From NCBI RefSeq assembly GCF_005280255.1, contig NZ_CP040018.1, forward strand, positions 1,612,001 through 1,676,000: a DNA stretch of 64,000 bases. Reading direction: 5' to 3'. Below are positions 62,670 through 64,000 of the stretch, piece by piece. Position numbers and translations under genes: made by a program. The notes beneath the pieces are model-generated. The model was not told the DNA's origin. It saw only the letters and a list, made by a program, of their open reading frames with translations, and ran no database searches. Within the stretch, counting starts at the first letter, position 1, and every line of letters starts with the position of its first letter. Source of the DNA: Arthrobacter sp. 24S4-2 (GTDB taxonomy: Bacteria; Actinomycetota; Actinomycetes; Actinomycetales; Micrococcaceae).

Positions 62670-63533
62670 CTACCCCTGCCTGGGCTCTTGTCCCGGGACC
62701 TCGCCCGAACCCAACGGCATGCCGGGACCAAACACCGGACCGGGCGTGGGCCGTTTGGCCGTGACGCCGTCCCCGGAGGACTGGTGGCGCAGCCGGCGGA
62801 CAACCCACGGAACGAAGTATTCGCGCGCCCACACCAGGTCCCCGGACCGTGCCTCGCGCCAAGTGCGCTGGGGGAGCGGCTTGGGGGAGAGCGGCTCCAG
62901 GGTGTGCCGGACGTTGAGGGAATCCAGCACCATGGCCGCGATGGTGTGGTGGCCCAATGGCGAGAAGTGCAGGCGGTCCTGGTTCCACATCTGCGGGTCG
63001 CTGAGCTGGCGGAGGGACCACATGTCGGCGATGACGGCGTCGTGCCGGGCCGCAACGGTGCGGAGGTTCTCGTTGTAGATGGCGATCTTGCTGCGGATTC
63101 TGCCCAGCACGGAGGAACCGGTGTCCGGGCCGTTGAACAGCACCACGGTGGCGCCGCCCAGGCTCAGGATGTGCACCACTGAGTCCAGCTTTTCGGCCAG
63201 TGCATCCGGGTCGCCGCCGGGACGGATAAGGTCGTTGCCGCCCGCGGACAGGGTCACCAAATCCGGTTTGAGGGCCAGGCACGGTGCCAGTTGCTGGTCC
63301 ACGATCTGCTGCAGCAGCCGTCCGCGGACAGCCAGGTTCGCATAGGCAAAATCAGCGTGGCCGCGGCTCAGTTCCTCGGCCACGCGGTCCGCCCAGCCGC
63401 GGTGCCCGCCCGGGCTTCCGGGTTCCGGGTCGCCGATGCCCTCAGTGAAGGAATCACCCATGGCGGCATAACGTCCCCAGGGGTGGGCATCAACAGTGTC
63501 CTGCGGATTCGGAATGGCTTCAGTTTCGCTCAC
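62670..63533 (-). CDS. SGNH/GDSL-type hydrolase
   Basis: 287 residues from GTG at 63533. The 41-codon upstream extension would cross the palindromic divergent promoter, so it is rejected. Catalytic Ser in YAAMGDSFTEGIGD, block III TLSAGGNDLIRPG, and the Asp-His pair in QDRLHFSPLGHH are all present. It is cytoplasmic by sequence (no signal peptide). Esterase or lipase substrate unknown. Confidence 0.9.
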   Translation of the reverse strand: MSETEAIPNPQDTVDAHPWGRYAAMGDSFTEGIGDPEPGSPGGHRGWADRVAEELSRGHADFAYANLAVRGRLLQQIVDQQLAPCLALKPDLVTLSAGGNDLIRPGGDPDALAEKLDSVVHILSLGGATVVLFNGPDTGSSVLGRIRSKIAIYNENLRTVAARHDAVIADMWSLRQLSDPQMWNQDRLHFSPLGHHTIAAMVLDSLNVRHTLEPLSPKPLPQRTWREARSGDLVWAREYFVPWVVRRLRHQSSGDGVTAKRPTPGPVFGPGMPLGSGEVPGQEPRQG

Positions 63534-63553
63534 GTTTCCATCCTGCCTCGTAG

Positions 63554-63594
63554 GTAACAAGCTACGCCACCGTAGGTTGTTACCCGGGGGTAAC
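63554..63594. promoter_or_regulatory. Nested palindromes in the divergent SGNH/esterase promoter region
   Basis: GTAACAAGCTACG (63554-63566) pairs with CGTAGGTTGTTAC (63571-63583) with one mismatch. It overlaps the perfect GTTACCC-GG-GGGTAAC at 63579-63594. The three GTAAC/GTTAC-type half-sites lie in a 76-bp gap, so this is a likely operator for both genes. Confidence 0.55.
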
Positions 63595-63609
63595 TGCAAG
63601 AATGGTTCC

Positions 63610-64000
63610 ATGACTGAAGCCGACGTTTCCACCGCCCCTGTTGTCCTGTGGTCCACCCCGGAAGAGACCCGCTCGGGAAAGCCGCTCCTGGTGCTGCTGC
63701 ACGGTTACGGTGCCAATGAGCAGGACCTCCTGAGCCTTGCGGATCTCCTCCCCGGCGATTTCGCGGTCGCGTCCGTCCGGGCCCCAATCGCCATGGGGCC
63801 GGGCTTCACCTGGTTCCCGCTGACGGACTCCGCAGACTACTCGCTGGACGCGGTCAAGGACGCTGCCGGTTTTGTCCTGGACTGGCTCGACGGCGTCAAA
63901 GGTGACCACCCGACCGTGACCCTGCTTGGTTTCTCGATGGGCATGGCGATGGCCACCACACTGCTGCGTCAGCGTCCCGCTGACTTCGCCGCCGTCGTCG
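63610..64000 (+). CDS. Phospholipase/carboxylesterase (alpha/beta hydrolase), 3' truncated by the window
   Basis: The first 130 codons are visible, running off the right edge. LLVLLHGYGANEQDLLSLADLL gives the oxyanion-hole region, and the nucleophile elbow is LLGFSMGMAMA. This matches the small carboxylesterase/lysophospholipase family (about 210 residues in full). Start ATG at 63610; no strong ribosome site. Confidence 0.88.
   Translation, partial: MTEADVSTAPVVLWSTPEETRSGKPLLVLLHGYGANEQDLLSLADLLPGDFAVASVRAPIAMGPGFTWFPLTDSADYSLDAVKDAAGFVLDWLDGVKGDHPTVTLLGFSMGMAMATTLLRQRPADFAAVV

Noticed and set aside
63534..63656. 41-residue N-terminal extension of the SGNH hydrolase
   Set aside because: It would cover the palindromic divergent promoter and the start of the esterase gene.

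Overview
The window is high-GC actinobacterial DNA. It most resembles a Micrococcaceae member of the Arthrobacter/Pseudarthrobacter type. The grounds are very high third-position GC, GTG starts, a WXG100/EssC secretion locus with Ser/Thr kinase, PP2C and FHA proteins, SAM-IV-type riboswitches in front of metY and metX, and a DUF222/HNH gene. No rRNA, tRNA, CRISPR array, transposase or phage module was seen. The genus is inferred from general gene content, not from a marker gene.

Region 1 (1-27049) is one long plus-strand locus. It starts with two tandem paralogous giant surface proteins built from cadherin-like and fibronectin type III repeats. A MoxR ATPase, a DUF58 protein and a transglutaminase-like membrane protein follow. 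Next come a zinc-ribbon ORF, an RDD-FHA membrane protein, a PP2C phosphatase, an FHA protein and a Ser/Thr kinase. An FHA-like protein, a three-ATPase EssC/FtsK motor and a WXG100 substrate end the run. Many of these genes overlap by 4-14 bases, so they are probably translationally coupled. The first part resembles the PFNA cluster (kinase, FN3 protein, AAA ATPase, DUF58, transglutaminase, PP2C) known from bifidobacteria. Here it is physically joined to type VII secretion components, and this is the most interesting system in the window.

Region 2 (27162-32852) is housekeeping: NAD-dependent DNA ligase, an inositol-monophosphatase-family enzyme, a flavin monooxygenase, a GNAT acetyltransferase and a Rid-family protein. 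Region 3 (32865-36971) is a citrate-type two-component system divergent from a CitMHS transporter. Region 4 (37118-40524) is gatCAB. Region 5 (40616-46393) is a LysR regulator divergent from tdh-kbl, an FAD amino-acid oxidase and hutI. Region 6 (46416-51820) holds a histidine phosphatase, a CPBP protease, a VOC protein, then metY and metX, each behind its own SAM riboswitch. Region 7 (51992-57990) has an MFS transporter and alcohol dehydrogenase, a LysR regulator, and mmsB-mmsA. A palindrome shared by two promoter regions suggests one regulon. Region 8 (58137-64000) has DUF222/HNH, a class V PLP enzyme, a SHOCT protein, a winged-helix protein, an SGNH hydrolase and a truncated carboxylesterase.

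Sequence quality matters here. Seven clear and one probable single-base deletions, nearly all in short G or C runs, break five otherwise intact genes. Each is restored by adding one base. Sequencing undercalls are the simplest explanation, so I describe these as reconstructed genes rather than confident pseudogenes.
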